This document shows positions 18,046 through 26,944 of a stretch of 64,000 nt of DNA, piece by piece. The stretch covers positions 28,750-92,749 of the forward strand of contig JADGEQ010000028.1 of NCBI GenBank assembly GCA_016744295.1. Direction: 5' to 3'. The position numbers and the translations under genes were made by a program. This stretch comes from Desulfobacteraceae bacterium (lineage in GTDB: Bacteria; Desulfobacterota; Desulfobacteria; Desulfobacterales; Desulfobacteraceae). The notes under the pieces were generated by a model. The model saw only the letters and a list, made by a program, of their open reading frames with translations, made no database searches and was not told where the DNA came from. Positions within the stretch are counted from its first letter, which is position 1. Each line of letters opens with the position of its first letter.

Positions 18046-19323
18046 ATGTCCAAATTAGTTGCACCCCATGGTGGAAAAGGACTTGTAATTTGTAAGCTCG
18101 AAGGCGCAGAACTTGCAGCTGAACTCAAAAAAGCAGCTGGTCTGAAAAAAATTGAGATTTCTTCCCAGGTAAAAGGCGATCTGATCATGCTGGGAATCGG
18201 TGGATTCTCTCCCCTGAACGGTTTCATGACAAAAGCTGACTGGAAAGGCGTTTGCGCTGACTTCCTGCTGGCTGACGGTACATTCTGGCCTGTACCCGTA
18301 ATGCTGGATGCTGCCAAAGAAGATGCTGCAGAAGTTAATGTAGGTGATGAAGTTGCCCTTGAAAGAAATGGTGAGATTTTTGCCACCATGAAAGTCGAAG
18401 ACAAATTCGAAATGACCGAAGATGATAAAAAATGGGAATGTGAGAATGTATACAAAGGTCAGGGCGAAGAATCTGCTGACGATGTATTCTGGAAAACTGC
18501 CATGGAAGATCATCCAGGTGTTCAGGCTGTTATGGCCAGAAAAGAATTTTGCTTTGCAGGTCCTGTAAAAGTTCTTTCCGAAGGTGAATTCCCCGAAAAA
18601 TTCAAAGGCGTTTACCTTACCCCGACTGAAACCCGTGCCATCTTTGACGAAAAAGGCTGGGCCAATGTTGCTTCCATGCAGTTGAGAAACCCCATGCATA
18701 GATCCCATGAGCATCTTTGCAAGATTGCCCTTGACGTATGTGACGGTGTTTTGATTCATTCACTCATCGGTAATCTTAAAGCCGGTGATATTCCTGCAGA
18801 TGTTCGTATTGAATGTATCGATAAACTGATCCAGGATTATTTTGTTCCAGAGCATGTTGTGAATGGTGGATATCCCCTTGACATGAGATATGCCGGTCCC
18901 CGTGAAGGCCTGCTCCATGCAACTTTCCGTCAGAACTACGGTGTCAACAGAATGATCATCGGTCGTGATCATGCAGGTGTTGGTGATTTCTACACACTCT
19001 TTGAAGCACAGGAAATTTTTGACAAAATTCCCGCACCCGCAGAAGCAGGTAAAGCACTTCTTTGCGAAGCCCTGAAAATTGACTGGACCTTCTACTGCAA
19101 GAAATGTGATGGCATGGCTTCCATGAGAACCTGCCCCCATGGAAAAGATGACCGTGTTATCCTTTCCGGTACCAAACTGCGTCATGCCCTTTCCAACAAC
19201 GAGGAAGTGGTAGATCACTTTGGTCGTGAAGAAGTTCTGGTTATCCTGAGAAAATACTACGCATCTCTGACAGAGAAAGTTGAAGTTAAACTTCAGAGCC
19301 ATGCAGAAGGAAGCAAGATGTAA
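18046..19323 (+). CDS. sat: Dissimilatory sulfate adenylyltransferase (ATP sulfurylase)
   Basis: Activates sulfate to APS, the first step of sulfate respiration. The 425-residue homo-oligomeric type has QLRNPMHRSHEHL near residue 210 (nucleotide-binding QxRNPxHRxH), HATFRQNYGVNR and GRDHAGVGDFYT near residue 306, and a C-terminal zinc-type cluster CKKCDGMASMRTC. ATG 18046 is 10 bases after AGGAG; the upstream TTG at 18037 touches the RBS and is rejected. It is transcribed alone: TTGACA at 17926 may be its -35, and a strong terminator follows. Its codons are visibly more restricted than those of its neighbours, as expected for a highly expressed gene. Confidence 0.97.
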   Translation: MSKLVAPHGGKGLVICKLEGAELAAELKKAAGLKKIEISSQVKGDLIMLGIGGFSPLNGFMTKADWKGVCADFLLADGTFWPVPVMLDAAKEDAAEVNVGDEVALERNGEIFATMKVEDKFEMTEDDKKWECENVYKGQGEESADDVFWKTAMEDHPGVQAVMARKEFCFAGPVKVLSEGEFPEKFKGVYLTPTETRAIFDEKGWANVASMQLRNPMHRSHEHLCKIALDVCDGVLIHSLIGNLKAGDIPADVRIECIDKLIQDYFVPEHVVNGGYPLDMRYAGPREGLLHATFRQNYGVNRMIIGRDHAGVGDFYTLFEAQEIFDKIPAPAEAGKALLCEALKIDWTFYCKKCDGMASMRTCPHGKDDRVILSGTKLRHALSNNEEVVDHFGREEVLVILRKYYASLTEKVEVKLQSHAEGSKM

Positions 19324-19362
19324 TTTGTTTGATAATATTTTGTTTCAAATAGATTGAATAGG

Positions 19363-19399
19363 ATGGCCTTTCCCGGTAACAGGAAAGGCCATTTTTTTA
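19363..19399 (+). terminator. Rho-independent terminator of sat
   Basis: An 11-bp perfect stem ATGGCCTTTCC / GGAAAGGCCAT with an 8-base loop is followed by TTTTTT. It lies 40 bp after the sat stop codon and before the convergent cyclase gene. Confidence 0.92.
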
Positions 19400-19425
19400 T
19401 TTAAACTTTGATAATTGCCCTGACT

Positions 19426-20517
19426 TTATTTTGGATCAGCGATCCTGATGACAAACCCTTTTTCCTTTTTAGCCTCGTACATGGCTTTATCTGCTGCTAT
19501 GACCAAAGAGTTCATATCAATGCTTTTATCGGGTGTTGAAACGGCAATTCCGATGCTGACGGAAATTTCGGTTCCCCTGGTGGCTATTTTAATTTCATCG
19601 CACAATCTTTGGGATACCGTTTTCCCATCTTCCAAATTGCCGGCCGATAAAATAATGCAAAATTCATCCCCCCCGTACCGGGCGGAGATCTCATTACCCC
19701 TGGTTATCTTTTTCATGGCATTTGCGACTGCCACAAGCACCTCGTCCCCAGCCTTGTGCCCTTTGGAATCATTCAGTTTTTTAAACCCGTCCAGGTCAAA
19801 GTAAATAAGCGCTGTTGAATGATTTAATCTGGCTGCTTTGGATAACTCCCGCTTTAACTCCTTATAAAAGGTGTGCTGATTTATCAGCCCGGTCAACCCA
19901 TCATGGCGCGCCTGCTCTTTAAGCGATTGTGTTCTTTTGGCAACCGTCTCTTCAAGGGATTCAGCATATTTTTCCAGCGCTTCCTGGCTTCGTTGGGTCT
20001 CGGCCATCAGACTGCTGATGTATGTATCAACTGTCAACGAGAGATCAAACATCAAAATTTTATCAACAGCCAATTGTTTTGGTAGGCAAGAATCACAATC
20101 CTTGCTGCATTGTTTTGAAATAATATCCCGCAATATGCCACCCAGGGTGTGGACTGCAGATACATAATATTTGGGATCCAGGCCGATTCTTTTATGAACC
20201 AGTCCTACCCTGAGCCTTGAATGGACATACTCTTCATTATACTGGCCGTCAAAAAGGGTGAGAATATACTGGTGCTGATGATTTTTGAGCCGGTACAGGG
20301 TCTCTGCATCGCCGATCACCCTGTCCATTTCATCAAAGGGAAGTATATTCTTGTAAAATTTTTCCACAATGTGTTCTATGTTATCGGCAATAATCGGTCG
20401 CATGGATTCAAGCAGTTTGGCATCCTGTTCGGTAAAGCCCAGGTATTCTTTGCGTCGGGCAATTTCTCTGGGGGTAATTCTTAATTGCTCCATCAGGGTG
20501 TGATCCGTGGTTCTCAT
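19426..20517 (-). CDS. Globin-coupled sensor diguanylate cyclase
   Basis: Residues about 10-170 form a protoglobin sensor: HIVEKFYKNIL, then RLRVGLVHKRIGLDPKYY with the probable proximal heme histidine. A helical linker (about 170-205) leads to a GGDEF domain with HDGLTGL, DLDGFKKLND and RYGGDEFCII, so c-di-GMP synthesis is expected. The inhibitory I-site is RGNE rather than RxxD, suggesting weakened product feedback. The ATG at 20517 is preceded by AGGAG and gives 363 residues; an ORF 21 codons longer exists but lacks a ribosome-binding site. A heme oxygen or NO sensor fits an anaerobe that must respond to oxidants; the ligand is inferred. Confidence 0.88.
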   Translation of the reverse strand: MRTTDHTLMEQLRITPREIARRKEYLGFTEQDAKLLESMRPIIADNIEHIVEKFYKNILPFDEMDRVIGDAETLYRLKNHQHQYILTLFDGQYNEEYVHSRLRVGLVHKRIGLDPKYYVSAVHTLGGILRDIISKQCSKDCDSCLPKQLAVDKILMFDLSLTVDTYISSLMAETQRSQEALEKYAESLEETVAKRTQSLKEQARHDGLTGLINQHTFYKELKRELSKAARLNHSTALIYFDLDGFKKLNDSKGHKAGDEVLVAVANAMKKITRGNEISARYGGDEFCIILSAGNLEDGKTVSQRLCDEIKIATRGTEISVSIGIAVSTPDKSIDMNSLVIAADKAMYEAKKEKGFVIRIADPK

Positions 20518-20718
20518 TAAAAAAACTCCTTTATAGTTAGCTGTTTGACCTTGAAGTTTTACCGTGAAACGGGTTCCCAAACCTTTTTATCTATGGATAT
20601 AATCAGTATATCGTACATTAAAATGTCGGATGTTGTAAGTATTTTGATTATTGGACTAGATCTATTTGGGGGCAGAAATAAGAAGATACATGGTGAGCAT
20701 TATAGAAAATTGTTTTTC

Positions 20719-20762
20719 CGTGGAGAATACCCCCTTTTGTTATGCAGGGGATATTCTCCACG
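20719..20762. repeat. Strong inverted repeat downstream of the phosphate transporter gene
   Basis: CCGTGGAGAATA-CCCCC, loop, CAGGGG-ATATTCTCCACGG forms a long hairpin of about 17 paired bases, 39 bp past the PiT stop. There is no T-run after it on either strand (T-run precedes it on the plus strand), so it is not a standard terminator; RNA 3'-end stabilisation or a factor-dependent stop are possible. Confidence 0.7.
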
Positions 20763-20800
20763 GTGGGTCGATTTATTGGATTGGATTTGTTCTGAGTATA

Positions 20801-23053
20801 TCAGCAGCTTGTTTTTGGGTCATCCAGACGGAAGGCCTCGTTAAATATTTCCAGCAGTTTCACATTCTGTTTGGCCATCATCACGCAGTTACCGCTGATG
20901 GCATAGAACAATATGCTTAATCTGGTTTTGGATGAATCATCCCGGATTCTTTCAATCTGGTTTGCATTAAAATCATCCACCAATTCTCTTAAATAGTGAA
21001 ATTGTTCCCCGATGTCATGGCAATCCACAATCTCTTTTTTGCTCAGGGCTGTTTCCACCCTGAGAAAAATATAGAGAATTACTTTTTTTATCTCCTGAAG
21101 CTCCTCTATCTGGACGTCCAAAAGACCTTTGTGACGGTTGGCCACGTGCATGGTGCTCCTGATCACCGTGTCCCTGTGCCCGTCTGAAAGTTTTTGAAGC
21201 CGCCGGATAATCTGGTAGTAGTTGAATGAAACCTGGTTTTCCTCTTTTTGCAGAAGTCTCAATACCTTAAAGATATTGGCGATGATGATATTGGTTCCGT
21301 TTTGAAAATGTTTGACCCGGGTTCTTTCCTGCCTCAGTTTATCAAGATCTTCCTCAAACAGGGCATCAAAGGTGACATCAAAGGACTCTCGGATTCCCTT
21401 GAGCAGATAGGCCAGGTGATCAAAGGTGTCGGTGACCGATTCTGTGAAATTATCCACTTTTTTCAAATGGAAAATAGTAATCTCCTCCTTGTCCTTTTGC
21501 TTGCCCTCATGTTTTTTTTTGTTTCTCCATATCATGATCCCGGCAAAAATAATAAGCCCTGCAACCCCAAAGGCGGAAAAGTAATAAATGATATTGGCAA
21601 AGATAAAACCGACCACAAAGGCGATAAAAGCGGTCATAAACCATCCCCCGATGACGGTCAGTACACCCGTTACCCTGTAAACCGCAGATTCACGGCCCCA
21701 TGCCTGGTCGGAAAAAGAAGATCCCATGGCCACCATAAAGGTGACATAGGTGGTGGACAGGGGCAGTTTAAGGGAGGTGGCAAAGGAAACCACAGCACTT
21801 GCAACCATGAGGTTAACCGAGGCTCGAATCAGGTCAAAAGAGGGCTTTTCCGCCTCATGGGTGCTTGCAGATACCGGGGTTACCCGGGCTGCAATGGATT
21901 CTCGCAGGTGCTCGGGAACAAGACCTTTGACCGAGTGAAACAGGCTGTCAAAAAGATTGACTATCCTCCGGGAGAGCCAGACAGATTCAAATCGTTCCAT
22001 GCCTTCATCTTGTTGCCCCAGGCTGATTTCTGTTTCCGTAACAGTTCTGGCTTTCTTTGATAACCAGAGGGTGATAACCATGATGGCACCGGCGAAAAGC
22101 ATGATACCTGTCTGGGACTGAACTTTTTTTCCCAGGGCATCCATGGTGATATTAAACGGATCTGCCGAGGCCAGAGCATTTTGAAATGAATTCAATCCTG
22201 CCAGGGGGACCCCGATGAAGTTGACCAGGTCGTTGGCGGCAAAGGCCATGGCCAGGGCAAAGGTTCCAACCAGAACAATGGGCTTGAGGATGTTCATTTT
22301 GAAGACTGAGAGCATGATTTGGAAAATAATGGCGGATATGGTAAAGATGCCTGCCATGATGATCAGGGAATTGTCGTTAATCCACCCAATGGCCTGGGCA
22401 TCCATAAAGGTGGCACCCTTGGCGCCTTTTACCAGGATAAAAAAGGCGATGGCGGTCATGGCAACCCCGCCCCAGGCCGCACCATATTTGTTCAATCGCT
22501 CTTTGTAATCAAAGGTGAATATCAAACGGGAGATAAACTGCATCAAGGCCCCGGAAAAAAATGCTATCACAATGGACAGAAGAATTCCACCGATAATGGC
22601 CAGGGCTTTAGCCGTATTGATATAGTCCCATAGTCCCAACCCAGAGTTGGATGCACCCATGATTTTTATCACGGAAAGACCAACGGCTGCTCCCAATAGT
22701 TCAAATACAATGGATACGGTGGTGGAGGTGGGCAACCCATGGGTGTTGAACAGATCCAGCAGCAGGATATCTGTTATCATGACGGCCAGAAAAATCGTTA
22801 ATAATTCCGGCATGGTGAAAAATTCCGGATGAAAAATTCCCTTCCGGGCCACTTCCATCATGCCCCCTGAAAAGGTGACGCCAGCCAGGATGCCAAGGCT
22901 TGCGATGATCATTATGGTTAAAAAGGGGGCTGCTTTGGAGCCGATGGAAGAGTTTAGAAAATTCACAGCATCGTTGGTAACACCAACTACAAGGTCAAAG
23001 ATGGCAAACAAGACCAGTAATCCGATAATGATATAGTAAAATTCAATATTCAT
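20801..23053 (-). CDS. PiT-family inorganic phosphate transporter with C-terminal PhoU-like domain
   Basis: A 750-residue low-affinity phosphate:cation symporter. The two PiT signature repeats are visible: GVTNDAVNFLNSSIGSKAAP near residue 24 with GLPTSTTVSIVFELLGAA near residue 105, and AANDLVNFIGVPLAG near residue 269 with SLKLPLSTTYVTFMVAMG near residue 428. About ten transmembrane segments are followed by an approximately 220-residue cytoplasmic helical part (from about residue 530: DNFTESVTDTFDHLAYLL) resembling PhoU/DUF47, normally a separate protein. The fusion suggests built-in control of transport. A Pho-box-like array lies upstream at 23233-23261. Confidence 0.88.
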   Translation of the reverse strand: MNIEFYYIIIGLLVLFAIFDLVVGVTNDAVNFLNSSIGSKAAPFLTIMIIASLGILAGVTFSGGMMEVARKGIFHPEFFTMPELLTIFLAVMITDILLLDLFNTHGLPTSTTVSIVFELLGAAVGLSVIKIMGASNSGLGLWDYINTAKALAIIGGILLSIVIAFFSGALMQFISRLIFTFDYKERLNKYGAAWGGVAMTAIAFFILVKGAKGATFMDAQAIGWINDNSLIIMAGIFTISAIIFQIMLSVFKMNILKPIVLVGTFALAMAFAANDLVNFIGVPLAGLNSFQNALASADPFNITMDALGKKVQSQTGIMLFAGAIMVITLWLSKKARTVTETEISLGQQDEGMERFESVWLSRRIVNLFDSLFHSVKGLVPEHLRESIAARVTPVSASTHEAEKPSFDLIRASVNLMVASAVVSFATSLKLPLSTTYVTFMVAMGSSFSDQAWGRESAVYRVTGVLTVIGGWFMTAFIAFVVGFIFANIIYYFSAFGVAGLIIFAGIMIWRNKKKHEGKQKDKEEITIFHLKKVDNFTESVTDTFDHLAYLLKGIRESFDVTFDALFEEDLDKLRQERTRVKHFQNGTNIIIANIFKVLRLLQKEENQVSFNYYQIIRRLQKLSDGHRDTVIRSTMHVANRHKGLLDVQIEELQEIKKVILYIFLRVETALSKKEIVDCHDIGEQFHYLRELVDDFNANQIERIRDDSSKTRLSILFYAISGNCVMMAKQNVKLLEIFNEAFRLDDPKTSC

Positions 23054-23232
23054 TATTTTCTCTTTTTTTTATGGTTAGAACGCAAAAAAACCGTATTTTT
23101 TGTCGATCCGCTACGGTCCTGATATCTGTGCAATGGGATAAGAGCCTGGGCCCCGTCTATTGCTAACAATATCATAATAATGGGGAGAGTATTAGACTTT
23201 TTACCGCGACTTATCAAGTGTTCGAACTGATT

Positions 23233-23261
23233 TTAACACAATCCTAACACTTGGTTAACCC
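23233..23261. promoter_or_regulatory. Pho-box-like direct repeats upstream of the phosphate transporter
   Basis: Three 7-bp units TTAACAC, CTAACAC and TTAACCC are spaced by exactly 4 bp, an 11-bp period like known PhoB/PhoP binding sites. They lie about 180 bp upstream of the PiT-PhoU start. The rest of the 257-bp gap between rsmI and this gene shows nothing else clear. Confidence 0.4.
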
Positions 23262-23310
23262 AAAGAAAATATTCGATAAATAGGAAATAAAAATAAAGAA
23301 TGGGCTAGTA

Positions 23311-24195
23311 TCAGGGCTGTGTCTTCCTGAGTCTGAGAATGGTATCATACACCTGCTTTTTGGATAGATGGCAGGTGGTCGCAATTTGTCGGGCCAGATC
23401 AGCAGTACCCTTGTTTTTGTTTTGTTTTGAAAGAATGAGTTCCTCAAGCTGTTCCTGACTCATCTCTGGGGGGTGTCCGGCACCCTGTACTAAAAGGACG
23501 CATTCTCCCTTTACCTGGGGGCGCAGTTCAAGGGTCGAAAGGATTTCACCCAGGGTTCCCCGGAGATATTCTTCATGGAGTTTGGTGATCTCCCTTGCAA
23601 GGCAAGCGTTTCTGTCACCAAGGGAAGAAATGGCCTGTTTGATCAATGCACAGATTCGTTTGGGTGATTCATAAAAGATCAGGGTGGCTTTTTCCGGGTT
23701 AAGTTCTTCAAGGGTTTGGGTTAATTTTTGTTGTTTTTTGGGTAAAAAACCGCAAAACAGAAAGGAATCCGTTGGCAACCCTGCAACGCTCAACCCGGCA
23801 ATGGCGGCCGAGCAGCCGGGAACGGGAATAATCGAAATCTTTTGCTTGGCAACCGCTTTTACAAGGGAATAGCCAGGGTCGGATATCAAGGGGGTGCCGG
23901 CATCTGAAATAAGGGCAATATTTTTACCCTTTTTTAATGCTTCTGTTAGCTGAAACAACTTTTTGTTTTCATTGTGTTCATGACATGAAATCATACCGGT
24001 TTCTATGCCGTAATGGTTCAGTAGCCTTTTTGAATACCGGGTGTCTTCGGCTGCTATCAGGTCTACTTCCTTTAAAATCCGCACAGCCCGGAAGGTGATG
24101 TCTTCAAGGTTGCCCAGGGGGGTGGCAACAATATACAGGGTGCCGTGCTTGTACGGGGTGCCGGACTGGGTTTTATCTTCCATAAATTTATCCAA
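23311..24195 (-). CDS. rsmI: 16S rRNA (cytidine-1402-2'-O)-methyltransferase RsmI
   Basis: Methylates C1402 of 16S rRNA using SAM. The 294-residue tetrapyrrole-methylase fold protein has TPLGNLEDITFRA near residue 27, AEDTRYSKRLLNHYGI near residue 49, ISDAGTPLISDPGY near residue 96, and YESPKRI near residue 174. The C-terminal helical tail (LARQIATTCHLSKKQVYD) is the usual RsmI ending. It is the last gene of the ffh-rsmI translation operon on the minus strand, 16 bp after yraN. Confidence 0.95.
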   Translation of the reverse strand: MDKFMEDKTQSGTPYKHGTLYIVATPLGNLEDITFRAVRILKEVDLIAAEDTRYSKRLLNHYGIETGMISCHEHNENKKLFQLTEALKKGKNIALISDAGTPLISDPGYSLVKAVAKQKISIIPVPGCSAAIAGLSVAGLPTDSFLFCGFLPKKQQKLTQTLEELNPEKATLIFYESPKRICALIKQAISSLGDRNACLAREITKLHEEYLRGTLGEILSTLELRPQVKGECVLLVQGAGHPPEMSQEQLEELILSKQNKNKGTADLARQIATTCHLSKKQVYDTILRLRKTQP

Positions 24196-24211
24196 AGGCT
24201 TATTTAAAGGT

Positions 24212-24601
24212 CTATACCGTTCCGAAGGCGTTCTTTATCAAGGTTATCTCCGGGGGGGATGCGAAATTTTCATCCCGGGTCACCCGGGGGATAAAAATTT
24301 CAATCACATCGAATCGAACCTGTCGGTTAAACAGTTTTTTTTCTTTTAAATAAAAAGAAGCGCCGGAGATTAGTTTCTGCTGTTTGGTGTGGTGAACCGA
24401 TTCCCTGGGCAACCCTTTTTTGCGGCTGGTTCTTGTTTTTACCTCAACAAAACAGATGCAGTCATGGTCCCGGGCAATGATATCGATTTCAGCATTTCGG
24501 GTTCTATAGTTTCTTTCAAGCAGGGTATAGCCGTTACGGCTGAGAAATTCTGCTGCAAGGGTTTCTCCATGCTGTCCGGTCTTGTGTGTCCTGTTGGTCA
24601 T
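24212..24601 (-). CDS. UPF0102 (YraN) endonuclease-like protein
   Basis: A 129-residue YraN/UPF0102 protein with a restriction-endonuclease-like core: GETLAAEFLSRNGYTLLERNYR near the start, AEIDIIARD then FVEVKTRTSR, giving the D...ExK catalytic pattern. Its exact role is unknown; family members sit beside rnhB and rsmI, as here. It overlaps the end of rnhB by 4 bp. Confidence 0.9.
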   Translation of the reverse strand: MTNRTHKTGQHGETLAAEFLSRNGYTLLERNYRTRNAEIDIIARDHDCICFVEVKTRTSRKKGLPRESVHHTKQQKLISGASFYLKEKKLFNRQVRFDVIEIFIPRVTRDENFASPPEITLIKNAFGTV

Positions 24602-25221
24602 GGAAGAATAACCCCGTTAAAGGTTGTCCTGTGAACCGGGCAGGGGCCATGCTGGACAATCGCCTGTTTGTGGGCTTTGGTCGGATATCCCTTGTGACGG
24701 ATAAAATTGTATTGGGGATAAATCTTGTGAAGGTCGGCCATGATGCGGTCCCGGGTAACTTTGGCGATAATGGAGGCCGCGGCGATTGAGATGCTCCGTG
24801 AGTCGCCTTTGATAATGGCCAGTTGGGGCAAGTCCATATCAATGGTAAATTTTCCGTCAACCAGTAAAAAATCAGGAAGCACAAAATCAGGGGGCAGGTG
24901 ATTCGGGGAAACGGCCAGGTTCAGAACAGCCCGTTTCATGGATAAAAGGGAGGCGGCAAGGATGTTGATCTGATCAATTTCTTGGTGATCAGCCAAACCG
25001 ATTCCCACGCCCAGGGCCTGGCGTTTAATGAGGGGAAAAAGTGCCTCCCGTTTTTTTTCAGATATTTTTTTGGAGTCTGTAACCCCGGGGCAGGTAAAAT
25101 CTTCGGGTAAAATAACGGCTGCAGAGACAACAGGACCGGCAAGGGGTCCCCTGCCGGCCTCGTCTATCCCTGCAATTTGTTGATACCCGTTTTTTTTTGT
25201 GTCATGTTCAAATTCCCACAT
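24598..25221 (-). CDS. rnhB: Ribonuclease HII
   Basis: Removes ribonucleotides and RNA primers from DNA. Catalytic motif GIDEAGRGPLAGP lies near residue 17, LLVDGKFTI near residue 120, and SIAAASIIAKVTRDR near residue 145. With the ATG at 25221 the protein is 207 residues, the usual length, beginning 17 bp after rplS. An upstream in-frame extension of 32 residues overlaps rplS and is considered untranslated, but the chosen start has no strong ribosome-binding site, so it is less certain than the rest. Confidence 0.93.
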   Translation of the reverse strand: MWEFEHDTKKNGYQQIAGIDEAGRGPLAGPVVSAAVILPEDFTCPGVTDSKKISEKKREALFPLIKRQALGVGIGLADHQEIDQINILAASLLSMKRAVLNLAVSPNHLPPDFVLPDFLLVDGKFTIDMDLPQLAIIKGDSRSISIAAASIIAKVTRDRIMADLHKIYPQYNFIRHKGYPTKAHKQAIVQHGPCPVHRTTFNGVILP

Positions 25222-25237
25222 CGGGTAGTCAATATGT

Positions 25238-25588
25238 TTAGGCAAATCGTTTTTCTTTGATTCTGGCTGCTTTTCCGCGTAGGTTTCTAAGGTAGTAGAG
25301 CTTGGATCTTCTGACACGACCCTGGGTTATCACTTCGATTTTATAAAGGGCAGGAGAATTTAAGGGAAAAATTCTTTCCACACCAATGCCACCCGCAATT
25401 TTTCTTACGGTAAAACGGGCACCGGCAAGTCCCTTGGTCTTTTTAATGACCACACCCTGAAACATCTGGATACGCTCTTTTTCACCCTCTTTAATTTTTA
25501 CATGTACTTTTACGGTATCTCCCGAGGTAAAATCAGGGATATCAAGGCGCATCTGTTCTCTTTCTAATTTTTCAATTACGTTTGTCAT
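25238..25588 (-). CDS. rplS: 50S ribosomal protein L19
   Basis: The 116-residue protein has the L19 pattern FTSGDTVKVHVKIKEGEKER, QMFQGVVIKKTKG, FTVRKIAGGIGVERIFPLNSP and a basic C-terminus ending RGKAARIKEKR. RBS GGAGGAA precedes the ATG. It lies between the RNA methyltransferase gene and rnhB in a conserved translation operon. Confidence 0.97.
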   Translation of the reverse strand: MTNVIEKLEREQMRLDIPDFTSGDTVKVHVKIKEGEKERIQMFQGVVIKKTKGLAGARFTVRKIAGGIGVERIFPLNSPALYKIEVITQGRVRRSKLYYLRNLRGKAARIKEKRFA

Positions 25589-25623
25589 TTCTTCCTCCTG
25601 GTTTTCTTCACTATTGGCATGTA

Positions 25624-26184
25624 TCAGCCATTTGTAATTCGATCTAAATATATGGATGCAGCTGACCGGACAGACAGATGATTATATTCCCCGTGACCTG
25701 CAATGGGTCCGAGCTTTAAATCACATTTGTCAATCAGTTCCTCTGCCAGCCCCCATGCCGTACCAAAAACAATAACATGGGGTGCATTGCTCGCTAACTT
25801 CTGTTTTAGTGTGGCAATTGTTATGGCGCCATCAAGATTTTTTGCACTGGTTGCCACCGCTACCACGGGTTGGTTTTCCTTTTCTTGAATTTTTTGGACC
25901 GCCTCTTCAAATGTAGCAGCCACCCGGATGAGTTCAAGTGCTTGCTTTCGGGATGGGTTTAATTCACCGCCCACCCCCTTTGTCCAGTGCTCAATCACCT
26001 GGTTTGCCAGATCTGCCTGATCCATAAAGGGGGTTATCACATAAAATCCCTTTACACCGAATGTTTTTGACGCCCTGGCAATGTCATGCATGTCGATGGT
26101 GGTCAGGGCCGATCCAATGGGCATTTCCTTCCGGTTCATGACAGGAAAATGGATAAGTGCCACATATAGGTTAAGGGTTGACAA
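25624..26184 (-). CDS. SAM-dependent RNA methyltransferase domain protein (SPOUT-like, PF09936 type)
   Basis: A 186-residue protein resembling the Methyltrn_RNA_4 family, which has the knotted SPOUT fold. Visible features are LYVALIHFPVMNRK, TTIDMHDIARASKTFGV near residue 27, the glycine-rich VIVFGTAWGLAEELI near residue 137, and a C-terminal GEYNHLSVRSAASIYLDR knot-like segment. The target nucleotide is unknown. Its start overlaps the trmD end by 14 bp, and it is commonly inserted between trmD and rplS in deltaproteobacteria. Confidence 0.8.
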   Translation of the reverse strand: MSTLNLYVALIHFPVMNRKEMPIGSALTTIDMHDIARASKTFGVKGFYVITPFMDQADLANQVIEHWTKGVGGELNPSRKQALELIRVAATFEEAVQKIQEKENQPVVAVATSAKNLDGAITIATLKQKLASNAPHVIVFGTAWGLAEELIDKCDLKLGPIAGHGEYNHLSVRSAASIYLDRITNG

Positions 26185-26944
26185 GTGTTTCTAACTCCCG
26201 GCACCATTGCCTTAAAATAATTTTTTCTTCGGCCGTGGGGTCCTTGGTTTCAAACAGGTCCGGCCGCTTTATAAATGTCCGCTGCAAGGAGGATGTTTTC
26301 CGCCATTGTCTGATCTTTTCATGATTACCCGACAGCAATACGCCGGGAACCTTGACATCGTTGAAAACCTCGGGCCGGGTATACTGGGCATACTCCAACC
26401 GGTCGTCGATAAAAGAATCTGATTGGGAAGAGGCATCACTTCCCAAGACCCCTGGGATCATGCGTGATACCGAATCAATAATAGCCATTGCAGCCAACTC
26501 TCCTCCGGTCATTACATAATCCCCGATGGAAATTTCTTCATCCACAAATTGGGTGTATACTCTTTCATCAATTCCTTCATACCTGCCGCAGATAAAAATA
26601 AGATCCTCTTGGCCGACAGCAAAGTCACAGGCTTTTTTCTGATCAAATCGTTCCCCCTGGGGGGTCATTAATATTACCTTTGCCCTGGGGTTCCTTTTTT
26701 TCACAGATGATATGGCAGCCTCCAGAGGTTCCGGCTTCATCACCATGCCGCTTCCGCCTCCATAGGGCTTGTCATCCACGGTTTTGTGCCTGTCACAGGA
26801 AAAATCCCTGATATTGACACATTCTCCTGAAACCAGATTCCGTTCAATACCCCTGTGGATCATCCCATGTTCAAAAAAGGCAGTCACAAGCTCCGGAAAA
26901 AGCGTTAACACCGTAAAGTTTAACACCGGTTCTTTATTACCCAT
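26171..26944 (-). CDS. trmD: tRNA (guanine-37-N1)-methyltransferase
   Basis: Makes m1G37 in tRNA to prevent frameshifting. The 257-residue protein begins MGNKEPVLNFTVLTLFPELV, has DDKPYGGGSGMVMKPEPL near residue 61, CGRYEGIDERV near residue 119 and EISIGDYVMTGGELAAM near residue 136, the knotted SAM site. The start at 26944 was chosen over one 32 codons upstream that would lie inside rimM; the remaining overlap with rimM is 8 bp. Confidence 0.96.
   Translation of the reverse strand: MGNKEPVLNFTVLTLFPELVTAFFEHGMIHRGIERNLVSGECVNIRDFSCDRHKTVDDKPYGGGSGMVMKPEPLEAAISSVKKRNPRAKVILMTPQGERFDQKKACDFAVGQEDLIFICGRYEGIDERVYTQFVDEEISIGDYVMTGGELAAMAIIDSVSRMIPGVLGSDASSQSDSFIDDRLEYAQYTRPEVFNDVKVPGVLLSGNHEKIRQWRKTSSLQRTFIKRPDLFETKDPTAEEKIILRQWCRELETLVNP

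Noticed and set aside
20719..20762. Rho-independent terminator of the phosphate transporter gene
   Set aside because: The hairpin has no following T-run in the direction of transcription.
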